NCBI GenBank assembly: GCA_016715985.1
Contig: JADJXD010000001.1
Coordinates: forward strand, 4,402,001 to 4,466,000
Source of the DNA: Saprospiraceae bacterium
Lineage (GTDB): Bacteria > Bacteroidota > Bacteroidia > Chitinophagales > Saprospiraceae
Direction: 5' to 3'
DNA length: 64,000 nucleotides
Shown here piece after piece: positions 1-7,986 of this stretch. Position numbers and translations under genes: made by a program. Numbering within the stretch: position 1 is the first letter of the stretch; each line of letters begins with the position of its first letter. Below the pieces are notes generated by a model. That model was not told the DNA's origin. It saw nothing but the letters and a program-made list of their open reading frames with translations, and ran no database searches.

Positions 1-214
1 GTCCAACTGGTGCTCTCATTGAAATCAAAATATCATCTGGCAGTGAAATTTTAGTTGGCTCAGTGCACCAATATCTTACTGATGGATATTTCTCACCATA
101 ATCTGCCTTGCCTTGGAAAAATGGAATACCCTTTCCTTCACTATTATAAGTGCTTGATGGCGGAGATTGACCCGCAATGATGTCAGCTATATTTCCAAGT
201 TTCTCAACCTTCAT
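1..214 (-). CDS. hsdS: Type I restriction-modification specificity subunit HsdS (5' part, cut by window edge)
   Basis: This is the DNA-recognition subunit of a type I restriction-modification enzyme. It carries the target recognition domains that direct HsdM and HsdR to the site. Only about the first 71 residues lie in the window. Visible are the usual opening of a target recognition domain (LGNIADIIAGQSPPSSTYN), then GIPFFQGKADYG and the DILISMRAPVG stretch, all typical of this family. The start is the ATG at 212-214, which overlaps the hsdM stop codon in an ATGA arrangement, so the two genes are translationally coupled. The second recognition domain and the central conserved region lie beyond position 1. 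Confidence 0.93.
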   Translation of the reverse strand, partial: MKVEKLGNIADIIAGQSPPSSTYNSEGKGIPFFQGKADYGEKYPSVRYWCTEPTKISLPDDILISMRAPVG

Positions 215-1800
215 CACATCAACTCTTTTAGTTCCACCAATCCTTTTTGAATGTCTGCTTCAATACTTTCCAATTTTTCGAAAATCACATTTGGATTTTC
301 ATACACCACTTCTTCATACACTTCTTCTTTGTAGGTGCTCAGGTTCAGGTCGTAGTTGTTCTCTACAATCTCCTTTTGCGGTACCATGAAGTATTTCAGC
401 TTTCGGTCGCTGTCTTTTTTAGCATCTCTTGCTTTGTAGCGTTGCACAATATCGGGCAAATCACTTCCTGCCTTGCCGTCAGGCAGGTCGGCAATTTTAT
501 TTCGTTTATCGTCCAGGGTGTATCCATCTGACTGCATGTCATAAAACCACACATGGTTGGTTTCGCCACCCTTGGTAAATATCAAAATAGCAGTGCTTAC
601 ACCCGCGTAAGGTTTAAATACTCCGCTGGGTACCGCAATGACGGCTTTCAGTTCGGCTTTGTCTATAATCAGTTTTCGCAAGGCTTCAAATGCCTTTCCG
701 CTGTTTTGTATGACGCCGCTCGGCACTATCACGGCAGCCGTTCCACCCATTTTCAACATGTTAAAAATGCGTTCTACAAACAGCAATTCCGTTTTGGTGG
801 TGGGCAGTTTCAGCCCTTCATTGATGTCACCTTTGTCGATATTTCCTGTAAAAGGCGGATTTGCCATAATGATATCATACTTGCTGTCTTCATTGTAGCT
901 TTTGCTCAGGGTATCTTTATAGTCTATCTGTGGATTGTCGATACCATGCATCATCAGGTTCATCAGTCCCAGACGAACCATGGTCGTATCGATGTCGTAA
1001 CCAAACATACTGTCTGCAAGCACTTGTTTTACTTCTTCAGTGAGTATGGCACTGATGGCTGCTCGTTCGAAACCATCTTCATCCTTTATCAGCAGATCGG
1101 GATTGGAGCGACGTACCAGGCTTGTAAGCACATACTGGTAATAACCCAAAATAAATCCACCGGTCCCACTGCTAGGGTCTGCCATACGCTGCCCCAATTG
1201 TGGCGCTACCAGCTCAGACATCAATTTAATGATGTGACGTGGGGTACGGAACTGACCGTTTTTACCTGACGTGGCGATTTCGCTCAATAACATTTCATAC
1301 ACATCACCCTGTATATCCTGAAATGCATGTCCGCCTTCGGTAGCGTCTTTTTCAATTTCAGTAAAAAGTTGTTCAATGATATTTATCGCTTCTACCAGCA
1401 AACTGGCTTTAGGCATTATAAAAACGGCATTGGCCATCTGTTTTGTAAAAGGAGAAGTCTCGCCGTTTAATTCTTTCAAAAAAGGAAAAACCCTGGTCTG
1501 AACGTGAAAAAGCATTTCGTCAGCGGGCATATGTTTGAATACACTCCATCTTAGTTCGTTTTTATCAACGGTCTGGTCGCTACCTGGGATCGTGTATTTG
1601 CCTTTGAATCTGGGATCGTATTGCTCTCCTGTAAATTCTGCATCTCGTTCTCTTTTGGACTCCAGTTCATCCAAGCGTTTCATGAAAATCAGGTAGGTAA
1701 TTTGTTCTATGGCTGTGAGCGGATTACTTATACCGCCACTCCAGAAGTTGTTCCAGAGTTTGTCTATAAGAGATTTTAATGTTGAATTATTTTGAAGCAT
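214..1800 (-). CDS. hsdM: Type I restriction-modification DNA methyltransferase subunit HsdM
   Basis: This is an N6-adenine DNA methyltransferase that forms the modification core with HsdS. The 528-residue protein has the N-terminal HsdM helical domain (about 1-150), then the catalytic N6_Mtase fold. The SAM-binding motif DPSSGTG is at 208-214 and the catalytic NPPF at 314-317. The length is normal and all expected motifs are present. The ATG is only 15 nt from the first hairpin of a 138-bp repeat array, so its native upstream region has been replaced. hsdM is separated from hsdR by about 2.6 kb of repeats, a transposase and a gene remnant. It may therefore be expressed from a promoter inside or beyond the array. 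Confidence 0.97.
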   Translation of the reverse strand: MLQNNSTLKSLIDKLWNNFWSGGISNPLTAIEQITYLIFMKRLDELESKRERDAEFTGEQYDPRFKGKYTIPGSDQTVDKNELRWSVFKHMPADEMLFHVQTRVFPFLKELNGETSPFTKQMANAVFIMPKASLLVEAINIIEQLFTEIEKDATEGGHAFQDIQGDVYEMLLSEIATSGKNGQFRTPRHIIKLMSELVAPQLGQRMADPSSGTGGFILGYYQYVLTSLVRRSNPDLLIKDEDGFERAAISAILTEEVKQVLADSMFGYDIDTTMVRLGLMNLMMHGIDNPQIDYKDTLSKSYNEDSKYDIIMANPPFTGNIDKGDINEGLKLPTTKTELLFVERIFNMLKMGGTAAVIVPSGVIQNSGKAFEALRKLIIDKAELKAVIAVPSGVFKPYAGVSTAILIFTKGGETNHVWFYDMQSDGYTLDDKRNKIADLPDGKAGSDLPDIVQRYKARDAKKDSDRKLKYFMVPQKEIVENNYDLNLSTYKEEVYEEVVYENPNVIFEKLESIEADIQKGLVELKELM

Positions 1801-1814
1801 AATATTTTGTTATT

Positions 1815-2913
1815 AATCCCGAAGGGATTTGATGTTTATAGAAAAATGAGACGGGTGTATGGTTCGACCCCATCGGGGTCGCATAAGAATATGGAATGTA
1901 GGTACTACAAACATATGACCCTTTCCGGGTCGGAGATTTGTCATTGTTTGTTAATCCTGATGGGATTAGATGTTTGTAGAAAAATAAGTCAGGGGTATTG
2001 TTCGACCCTATCGGGGTAGTATAAGAACATGTTATGTATGTTCTACAAACATATGACCCTTTCGGGGTCGGATATTTTTCATTGATTATTAATCCTGAAG
2101 GGATTATTTGATTGTAGAAAAATAAGTCGGGCGTATTGTTCGACCCTATCGGGGTCGTATAAGAGCATGGAATGTTGATTCTACAAACATATGACCCTTT
2201 CCGGGTCGGAGATTTGTCATTGTTTGTTAATCCTGAAGAGATTATATGTTTGTAGAAAAATGAGACGAGCGTATTGTTCGACCCCATCGTGGTAGTATAA
2301 AACGATGGTATGTCGATTTTACAAACATATGACCCTTTCCGGGTCGAATATTTGTCATTGTTTGTTAATCCTGAAGGGATTATATGTTTATAGAAAAATG
2401 AGACGAGCGTATTGTTTGACCCCATCGGGGTCGTATAAGAATGTGCAATGTATGATTTACAAACATATGACCCTTTCCGGGTCGGAGATTTGTCATTGTT
2501 TGTTAATCCTGAAGGGATTATATGTTTGTAGAAAAATAAGTCGGGGATATGGTTCGACCTAATCGGGGTCGTATAAGAACATGTTATGTATGTTTTACAA
2601 ACATATGACTCTTTCTGGGTCGGAGATTTGTCATTGTTTGTTAATCCTGAAGGGATTTGATGTTTGTAGAAAAATGAGACGAGGGTATGGTTCGACCCCA
2701 TCGGGGTCGTATAAAAGGATGGTATGTCGATTCTACAAACATATGACCCTTTCCGGGTCGGAGATTTTTCATTGATTATTAATCCTGAGGGGATTTGATG
2801 TTTGTAGAAAAATGAGACGGGTGTATGGTTCGACCCCATCGGGGTCGTATAAGAACATGTATTGTTAACGCTACAAACATATGACCCTTTCCGGGTCGGA
2901 TATAAACCGCAAC
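1815..2913. repeat. Array of eight 138-bp multi-hairpin repeats (block 1)
   Basis: There are eight head-to-tail copies of exactly 138 bp; the marker GTAGAAAAAT or TATAGAAAAAT recurs at about 1836, 1974, 2112, 2250, 2388, 2526, 2664 and 2802. Each unit holds three short hairpins: AATCC-N5-GGATT, CGACCCC-ATC-GGGGTCG and GACCC-N5-GGGTC. It also has a 12-bp inverted pair, ATGTTTGTAGAA and TTCTACAAACAT, that encloses the middle hairpin. The first unit is a distinct variant (AATCCC-GAA-GGGATT, then GCATAAGAATATG). The array ends in GGATATAAACCGCAAC, a signature also found at the end of block 2. It lies between hsdM and the Y1 transposase and resembles REP/BIME-type non-coding elements. Confidence 0.93.
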
Positions 2914-2949
2914 AATCATCTTTATAAAAATTATAATCCTTGGGATTCT

Positions 2950-3414
2950 CTAATCTACTATCCATTGGAATAAATATTCGTCTTTGAATTCGATTTCAAA
3001 CTTTTGTAAAAAATCCAGATACTCTTCTCTGAATGTTTGTTTCTTATGATGTTCTTTTTGATTCAATACATATTTTACAACTGAATCAATTTGTGAATGA
3101 CCATAAGAAAATGCTCCGTAACCCTCCTGCCAATTAAATTTATACTTTGAAAATTTCTTTTCCTTGATAAACTCCGTTGACGATTTCTTAACTTCTCTTA
3201 CCAAATCAGATAAACAACAAGATGGCTTCATGCCAATAAAAAAATGTATATGGTCAGGCATACCATTTATTGCTAACATCTTTTGATCTTTATTTTTTAC
3301 AATACCTGAAATATATTTATATAATTCTTCTTCCCATGATGAATGAATCATACACTCCCGATTCTGCACCGCAAATACTACTTGAATATATATTTTGGAA
3401 AATGTTCCAGCCAT
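2950..3414 (-). mobile_element. IS200-like / REP-associated tyrosine transposase (Y1, HUH)
   Basis: The 154-residue single-domain Y1 transposase contains the HUH motif DHIHFF and, near the C-terminus, the catalytic tyrosine region (SVVKYVLNQKEHH). Enzymes of this family cut and join single-stranded DNA at hairpins; the RAYT branch is tied to REP/BIME palindromes. The gene sits between two arrays of the 138-bp repeat in the same locus. The first hairpin of block 2 is about 20 nt upstream of its ATG, and the end of block 1 is about 37 nt past its stop. The reading frame is intact and of normal length. That it made or mobilises these arrays is an inference from position. No separate left and right IS ends were identified. 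Confidence 0.9.
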
Positions 3415-3431
3415 GTTAATTTTTGTTTGTT

Positions 3432-4116
3432 AATCCCGAAGGGATTCGATGTTTGTAGAAAAATGAGACGGGTGTATGGTTCGACCCCATCGGGGTCGCA
3501 TAAGAATATGCAATGTATGTTTTACAAACATATGACCCTTTCCGGGTCGGATATTTTTCATTGATTATTAATCCTGAAGGGATTAAATGTTTGTAGAAAA
3601 ATAAGCCGGGCGTTTGGTTCGACCCCATCGGGGTCGTATATGAACATGGCATGTTGATTCTACAAACATACGACCCTTTCCGGGTCGGAGAATTGTCATT
3701 GTTTATTAATCCTGAAGGGATTAAATGTTTGTAGAAAAATGAGACGGGTGTATGGTTCGACCCCATCGGGGTCGTATATGAACATGTTATGTATGTTTTA
3801 CAAACATATGACCCTTTCCGGGTCGGAGATTTGTCATTGATTATTAATCCTGAAGGGATTAGATGTTTGTAGAAAAATGGGACAGACGAATTGTTCGACC
3901 CTTTCGGGGTCGTGTAAGAACATGTTATGTATGTTTTACAAACATATGACCCTTTCCGGGTCGGAGATTTTTCATTGATTGTTAATCCTGAAGGGATTAT
4001 ATATTTGTAGAAAAATGAGACGAGGGTTTGGTTCGACCCCATCGGGGTCGTATATGAACATGGCAGGTTGATTCTACAAACATAAGACCCTTTGAGGGTC
4101 GGATATAAGCCGCAAC
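3432..4116. repeat. Array of five 138-bp multi-hairpin repeats (block 2)
   Basis: Five units have the same architecture and orientation as block 1 (markers near 3453, 3591, 3729, 3867 and 4005). The first unit has the same leader-type variant (AATCCC hairpin, then GCATAAGAATATG). The last unit ends with a modified third hairpin (GACCC-TTTGA-GGGTC) and the boundary GGATATAAGCCGCAAC, which matches the block 1 end. The array runs into the truncated DUF4062/AlbA-like gene on one side and the Y1 transposase on the other. Confidence 0.93.
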
Positions 4117-4138
4117 TGTTTTTTTCTTTACATCCACT

Positions 4139-4402
4139 ATCTGACAACCACAATATTTCTTGAAGCTCATTTTTCGACAGGTCCTTAATTAAGGCGATGA
4201 CGAGTTGTTCAACTTGCGGGGTGACTTGCGGGGTATCTTGCGGGGTATCATGCACGGTGTCTTGCATGGTATCATGCATGGTATCATGGTCAATACTTGT
4301 TCGGTAAAGAATTGTTTTAAAATCTTCGGCTTGTATAAATTCAGGTTCCTTAAGCCCCGCACTTGCGGCCACACTACTGATAAATATTTTTTTCTTTGCC
4401 AT
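4139..4402 (-). pseudogene. Remnant of a DUF4062/AlbA-type ATP-binding (RecG-like) regulator with a large internal deletion
   Basis: The first 11 residues (MAKKKIFISSV) match the usual start of DUF4062 proteins. The sequence then jumps directly to AGLKEPEFIQAEDFKTILYR, which in full-length members follows the ATP-binding domain several hundred residues later. A low-complexity linker follows (repeated HDTM and TPQV), then the start of the C-terminal winged helix (KNELQEILWLSD). At that point the frame runs into repeat block 2. The middle of the protein and its C-terminus are therefore both gone. The start codon lies 1 nt past the hsdR stop codon, so it was once the second gene of the hsd operon. 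Such genes often accompany type I systems. The family assignment is from memory of the motifs. Confidence 0.75.
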
Positions 4403-4403
4403 A

Positions 4404-7196
4404 TTATGCTGCTAATACTTTTTCAGTGAAGTTTAATATTTCGTCAATTTCCGCAGGGCTGAAAACACCTCTGATTCCTTGCGGATGAATTAACGTAAAT
4501 GGAGATTCTATCAGGTTTCGCTTTTGCAATTCGCCTTTCTCTAAAATGAAATTGCGCAGCAAATCCAAAAATTGTAATTGTCTGCTCGACAAATAACTAT
4601 GATTGGAAATAAAATCATCAAATGCTTTGGATACAGTTTCATTAAAAGATTCCAGAATTTCGATTCCTAAAATGTGTTTGATGAATTGTACAAATTGTGC
4701 CTTACGATGATTGTACACCCTGCGAAGCAAATCTATGGTAATATGTGGATGTTCGTTATGCAGTTCTTCTGCCAATTGTTCTGCTTCACTTGCCGTAATT
4801 TCCTTACCTTCTTTCAGCTTTTGCAAAAGCGGGTTGCTGGAAACCAGTTCATTTACTTTTTGTTCCAGCAATTCTCTGTATTTGGCAATGCTTAAAGCTT
4901 CGTGCTGGGGACCAAACTCTACATATTCCTTTTCACTCACTACATCCTTGAAATTGAATTTTGCAGGACCAAGTGGTGTGGTGGCTTCTCTGAATCTCAT
5001 CAAAGGAGCTATCTTAAGTATTAACTCATCAAATTTATCTTCTGTTACTGTGGACCAGAAATGATTGGTTTGGCTTTTTCTGATGAGTTCTTCCTCTTTG
5101 GCAATAATATTTACGGACAAAGGCAACTCTCCGATTTCTTCTATGATGCTGTCTTTAAGCGTTTCAAACTTTTCTTTTTCGTCAGCGAGCTTTGCCAGGG
5201 ACACTTCCACAATGTCTTTTTCAAATCGCATAGCTTTAAAATCGGTATCAGAAACAGTTCTGAACAATGGTTTTACAACCGATTTCAGAAATTCGATTTT
5301 GTCACCAGACAAATGATTCCAAAAGTTATCATCTTCCAATTTTTGTAATTCATGTTTGGCATCAAGGACTACAATAGAATTATGTGGGAGCGATGTGATT
5401 TGCTTCCTTAATTTTTCAATTTCTTTTTTTGTGATATCGGTTTCATTTAGTTCGATGGCTTTTTCAATTTTATCCAACCGAACACCAAATAAACGCACGG
5501 GCAAAGGAATCTGGCCTTTTAATTCTTTACCTTTTGGTTTAAGCTTAAAATATTCAAAATTGTCCCAGCAATCCAATATCAAAAAGCTGTCCTTTTCAGT
5601 ACACCATGGTTTTATTTTTTCTGCTTCGAGTAATCGCGTACCTCTACCTATCATTTGCCAAAACTTGGTATAGCTGTAAACAGGTTTTGCAAATACCAGA
5701 TTGACCAATTCTCTTATATCAATCCCTGTATCCAACAAATCAACACTCAATGCAATACGGGGCAAGTCATTATTAGTAAATTGGTCTAATAAACCACCTT
5801 TGCCATAAACCCTTGGGTCTTCACTAACCAATACTTTTGCCAGTTCGCCTTTGTATTCCGGATAGAGAGAATCAAAAATTTCTTCCATCCGTCTTGCATG
5901 GGCTTTAGTAGCGCAAAAGAATATGGTTTTGCCGGGTAAAACACCGTTGATATCTTTTATACATTCCTCCATGAATTCTCGAACGATTAAGGCATTGGTT
6001 CCTCGGTTGATAACCTTTTTTTCGAGTTCAGTGCCTTCATAATTTATTTCTTCAATCTCTTTTCCTTCCAGAATTAAATTCTTTTGATCTTCAAGGGCAA
6101 TGGTGCGTTTGCTAATGCCTTCTGTCTGAAACTTGGTTTTGATTTTCATGACCTGAAAATTGCACAAGTAGGGTGGGATATGCTTTACAGCCTCATCATA
6201 CGAGTACGCATAGGTAGGAACGCCATCTTCTGTTTCAAAAAGTTGAAAAGTATTGTGGTCGATGACGTCAGTTGGTGTAGCAGTTAGGCCAAGCGTTATG
6301 GTGTTGAAGTAGTTCAAAACTTCCTGATACGTGTTATAAATACTACGATGACTTTCATCGACAACAATGAGATCAAAAAAGTGTGGACTTAATGTATTCC
6401 CATCATTACGAATCACGTTCAGCATGGTAGGGTAAGTAGAAACATAAATTCTTTGATCCTTTGCAATTTCCTTTTCTCCTTGTTTTGGCCATCTGGGCTC
6501 ATTAGGCAAATGTTCTTTAAATGCATCTAAAGCCTGATCACGTAGGGCTATTCTATCTACTAAAAACAGGACCTTTTCTGCCCAGCCTGCTCTCATCAAT
6601 GCATCTACCAATGCAATACAAGTTCGGGTCTTACCGGTACCTGTGGCCATCACCAAAAGAAATCGACGTTTACGTTTTTCCACTGCTTCAAGCACGGCTC
6701 TGATGGCACTAATCTGATAATCTCTACCTGCTATTTTGGTATTGATGAACTCACCGGAAAGAGATTTTCTTTTTTGGCGAATATAAGCATATCGTTCTAA
6801 ATCATCACGTGATGGAAAACCATAGACCTTCTTAGGTGGGTAGTTGTCCAAATCCCAAAAGAAAATATCATGACCATTAGTATAAAAGCAAAATGGTAAC
6901 TGACCGCCACTTTGTTTCTGAATAAAGTGACAATATTGTTTGGCTTGTTCTTTACCAATGTTAGCATCTTCAGTTGACTTTTTAGCTTCAACGACGGCTA
7001 ATGGTTTGCCATCTTTGCCCAGTAGTACATAATCACTGTATTGACTCCCATATCCAACTATTGGATCAGCAGAAAGATCAGAATCAAGAGCAATAGAAAA
7101 CTCCTCAACCACTTGTGTGCGATCGTGGATGTTCCACCCGGCTTGTATCAACCGTTGGTCTATGATTTCTTTCCGTGTCTTCTGTTCGGGTTTCAT
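4404..7196 (-). CDS. hsdR: Type I restriction enzyme HsdR (endonuclease/translocase subunit)
   Basis: This subunit cleaves DNA after ATP-driven translocation when HsdS finds an unmodified site. The 930 residues start at the ATG at 7194-7196 (MKPEQKTRKE), which begins the conserved domain; the frame stays open 62 codons further upstream, but that stretch is AT-rich leader sequence without family similarity. Visible are the nuclease core (D55, then E70-A-K72), helicase motif I MATGTGKT (183-190), motif II DESH (280-283), motif III TATP (305-308) and motif VI QMIGRGTR. The C-terminal coupling domain (EcoEI-like) is complete. It is followed by the DUF4062/AlbA remnant after 1 nt. Confidence 0.96.
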   Translation of the reverse strand: MKPEQKTRKEIIDQRLIQAGWNIHDRTQVVEEFSIALDSDLSADPIVGYGSQYSDYVLLGKDGKPLAVVEAKKSTEDANIGKEQAKQYCHFIQKQSGGQLPFCFYTNGHDIFFWDLDNYPPKKVYGFPSRDDLERYAYIRQKRKSLSGEFINTKIAGRDYQISAIRAVLEAVEKRKRRFLLVMATGTGKTRTCIALVDALMRAGWAEKVLFLVDRIALRDQALDAFKEHLPNEPRWPKQGEKEIAKDQRIYVSTYPTMLNVIRNDGNTLSPHFFDLIVVDESHRSIYNTYQEVLNYFNTITLGLTATPTDVIDHNTFQLFETEDGVPTYAYSYDEAVKHIPPYLCNFQVMKIKTKFQTEGISKRTIALEDQKNLILEGKEIEEINYEGTELEKKVINRGTNALIVREFMEECIKDINGVLPGKTIFFCATKAHARRMEEIFDSLYPEYKGELAKVLVSEDPRVYGKGGLLDQFTNNDLPRIALSVDLLDTGIDIRELVNLVFAKPVYSYTKFWQMIGRGTRLLEAEKIKPWCTEKDSFLILDCWDNFEYFKLKPKGKELKGQIPLPVRLFGVRLDKIEKAIELNETDITKKEIEKLRKQITSLPHNSIVVLDAKHELQKLEDDNFWNHLSGDKIEFLKSVVKPLFRTVSDTDFKAMRFEKDIVEVSLAKLADEKEKFETLKDSIIEEIGELPLSVNIIAKEEELIRKSQTNHFWSTVTEDKFDELILKIAPLMRFREATTPLGPAKFNFKDVVSEKEYVEFGPQHEALSIAKYRELLEQKVNELVSSNPLLQKLKEGKEITASEAEQLAEELHNEHPHITIDLLRRVYNHRKAQFVQFIKHILGIEILESFNETVSKAFDDFISNHSYLSSRQLQFLDLLRNFILEKGELQKRNLIESPFTLIHPQGIRGVFSPAEIDEILNFTEKVLAA

Positions 7197-7332
7197 GATG
7201 GGTGTAAAAATAATAACTTCAGGGATTATTAATATTCTGATCTGAATAAAATTTTGGTTGTAAATATATAGAAAAAATTGGGTTTGGAATTGCGAATTCA
7301 AACAATAGTAATATTTCAAATAACGTCTTTCC

Positions 7333-7391
7333 CAAGCTTCCCCAAAAATGGCGCTCAAGCTGACCCCCCTAAATGGCGCCAAGATGACCCC
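7333..7391. mobile_element. Possible terminal repeat remnant of an IS21-family element
   Basis: Two near-identical direct repeats, AAATGGCGC(T)CAAG(C/A)TGACCCC, occur at 7346-7367 and 7371-7391. A third weaker copy (CAAGCTTCCCC) lies just before them. Stacked GGGGTCA...TGGCGCCATTT repeats are typical of the ends of IS21-family elements in Bacteroidota. No istA or istB gene is in the window, so this would be a solo end left by deletion. It lies between hsdR and repeat block 3. Confidence 0.45.
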
Positions 7392-7455
7392 TTATATAAT
7401 AGGACATACATCAAACTGAATCAAAAATGGAAAACTAAGATAACCACCGCCCTGG

Positions 7456-7815
7456 AATCCCAAATCGACCGGATTTGATGTTTATAGAAAAATATGCCGG
7501 GCCTATGGTTCGACCCCCTCGCGGTCGCATAAGAATATGGAATGTAGGTACTACAAACATGTAACCCTTTTCGGGTCGGAGATTTATCATTGTTTGTTAA
7601 TCCTGATGGGATTAGATGTTTGTAGAAAAATAAGTCAGGGGTATAGTTCGACCCTATCGGGGTCGTATAAGAACATGCAATGTGTGTTTTACAAACATAT
7701 GACCCTTTCCGGGTCGGAGATTTTTCATTGATTATTAATCCTGAAGGGATTATATGTTTGTAGAAAAATGAAACAAACGAATTGTTCGACCCCATCGTGG
7801 TCGGATAAGAACAAA
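7456..7815. repeat. Short array of 138-bp multi-hairpin repeats (block 3)
   Basis: There are two full units and one partial unit, with markers near 7482, 7620 and 7758. The first hairpin is decayed (AATCC-N10-GGATT). Unit 1 shares with block 1 unit 1 the string ATGGAATGTAGGTACTACAA. Unit 2 shares with block 1 unit 2 the variants AATCCTGATGGGATT and AAGTCAGGGGTAT. Block 3 therefore looks like a copy of the beginning of block 1. The third unit stops after the middle hairpin near 7812. Confidence 0.9.
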
Positions 7816-7937
7816 ATGCATCCGGCTCTACCTACTCCCTCACGTGAATCTTTTCAGGTTTAGTCTGCAACATCCGGGATTTTCCTTTACTCATTGCATA
7901 AAAATCCCACACAAACCACCAAACAAGATTATATTAC

Positions 7938-7968
7938 TTGCAGCTTACCATAATGATTATTACTTTTG
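7938..7968 (+). promoter_or_regulatory. Bacteroidota-type promoter
   Basis: TTG at 7938-7940, 20 nt, then TACTTTTG at 7961-7968 match the -33/-7 pattern (TTG, N19-21, TAnnTTTG). The same 20-nt spacing is seen before both tRNA genes in this window. Transcription would begin around 7972-7975, which excludes the start codons at 7966 and 7969 and points to the ATG at 7987. Confidence 0.7.
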
Positions 7969-7986
7969 ATGTTTAAAATTAATAAT

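Noticed and set aside
1787..2965. A 392-codon open frame, and similar frames at 3416-4130 and 7421-7795, reading through the repeat arrays as a 46-residue repeat protein
   Set aside because: The period is a multiple of three and one unit lacks stops in this frame, so the frame stays open automatically. Differences between units change amino acids freely while the hairpins are kept, which fits non-coding DNA.
1815..4116. CRISPR array
   Set aside because: Units are 138 bp and similar along their whole length; there are no unique spacers between short identical repeats, and no cas genes.
7197..7382. 62-codon N-terminal extension of HsdR
   Set aside because: The extension is AT-rich, begins in the IS21-like remnant and has no family similarity; the conserved domain starts at the ATG at 7196.
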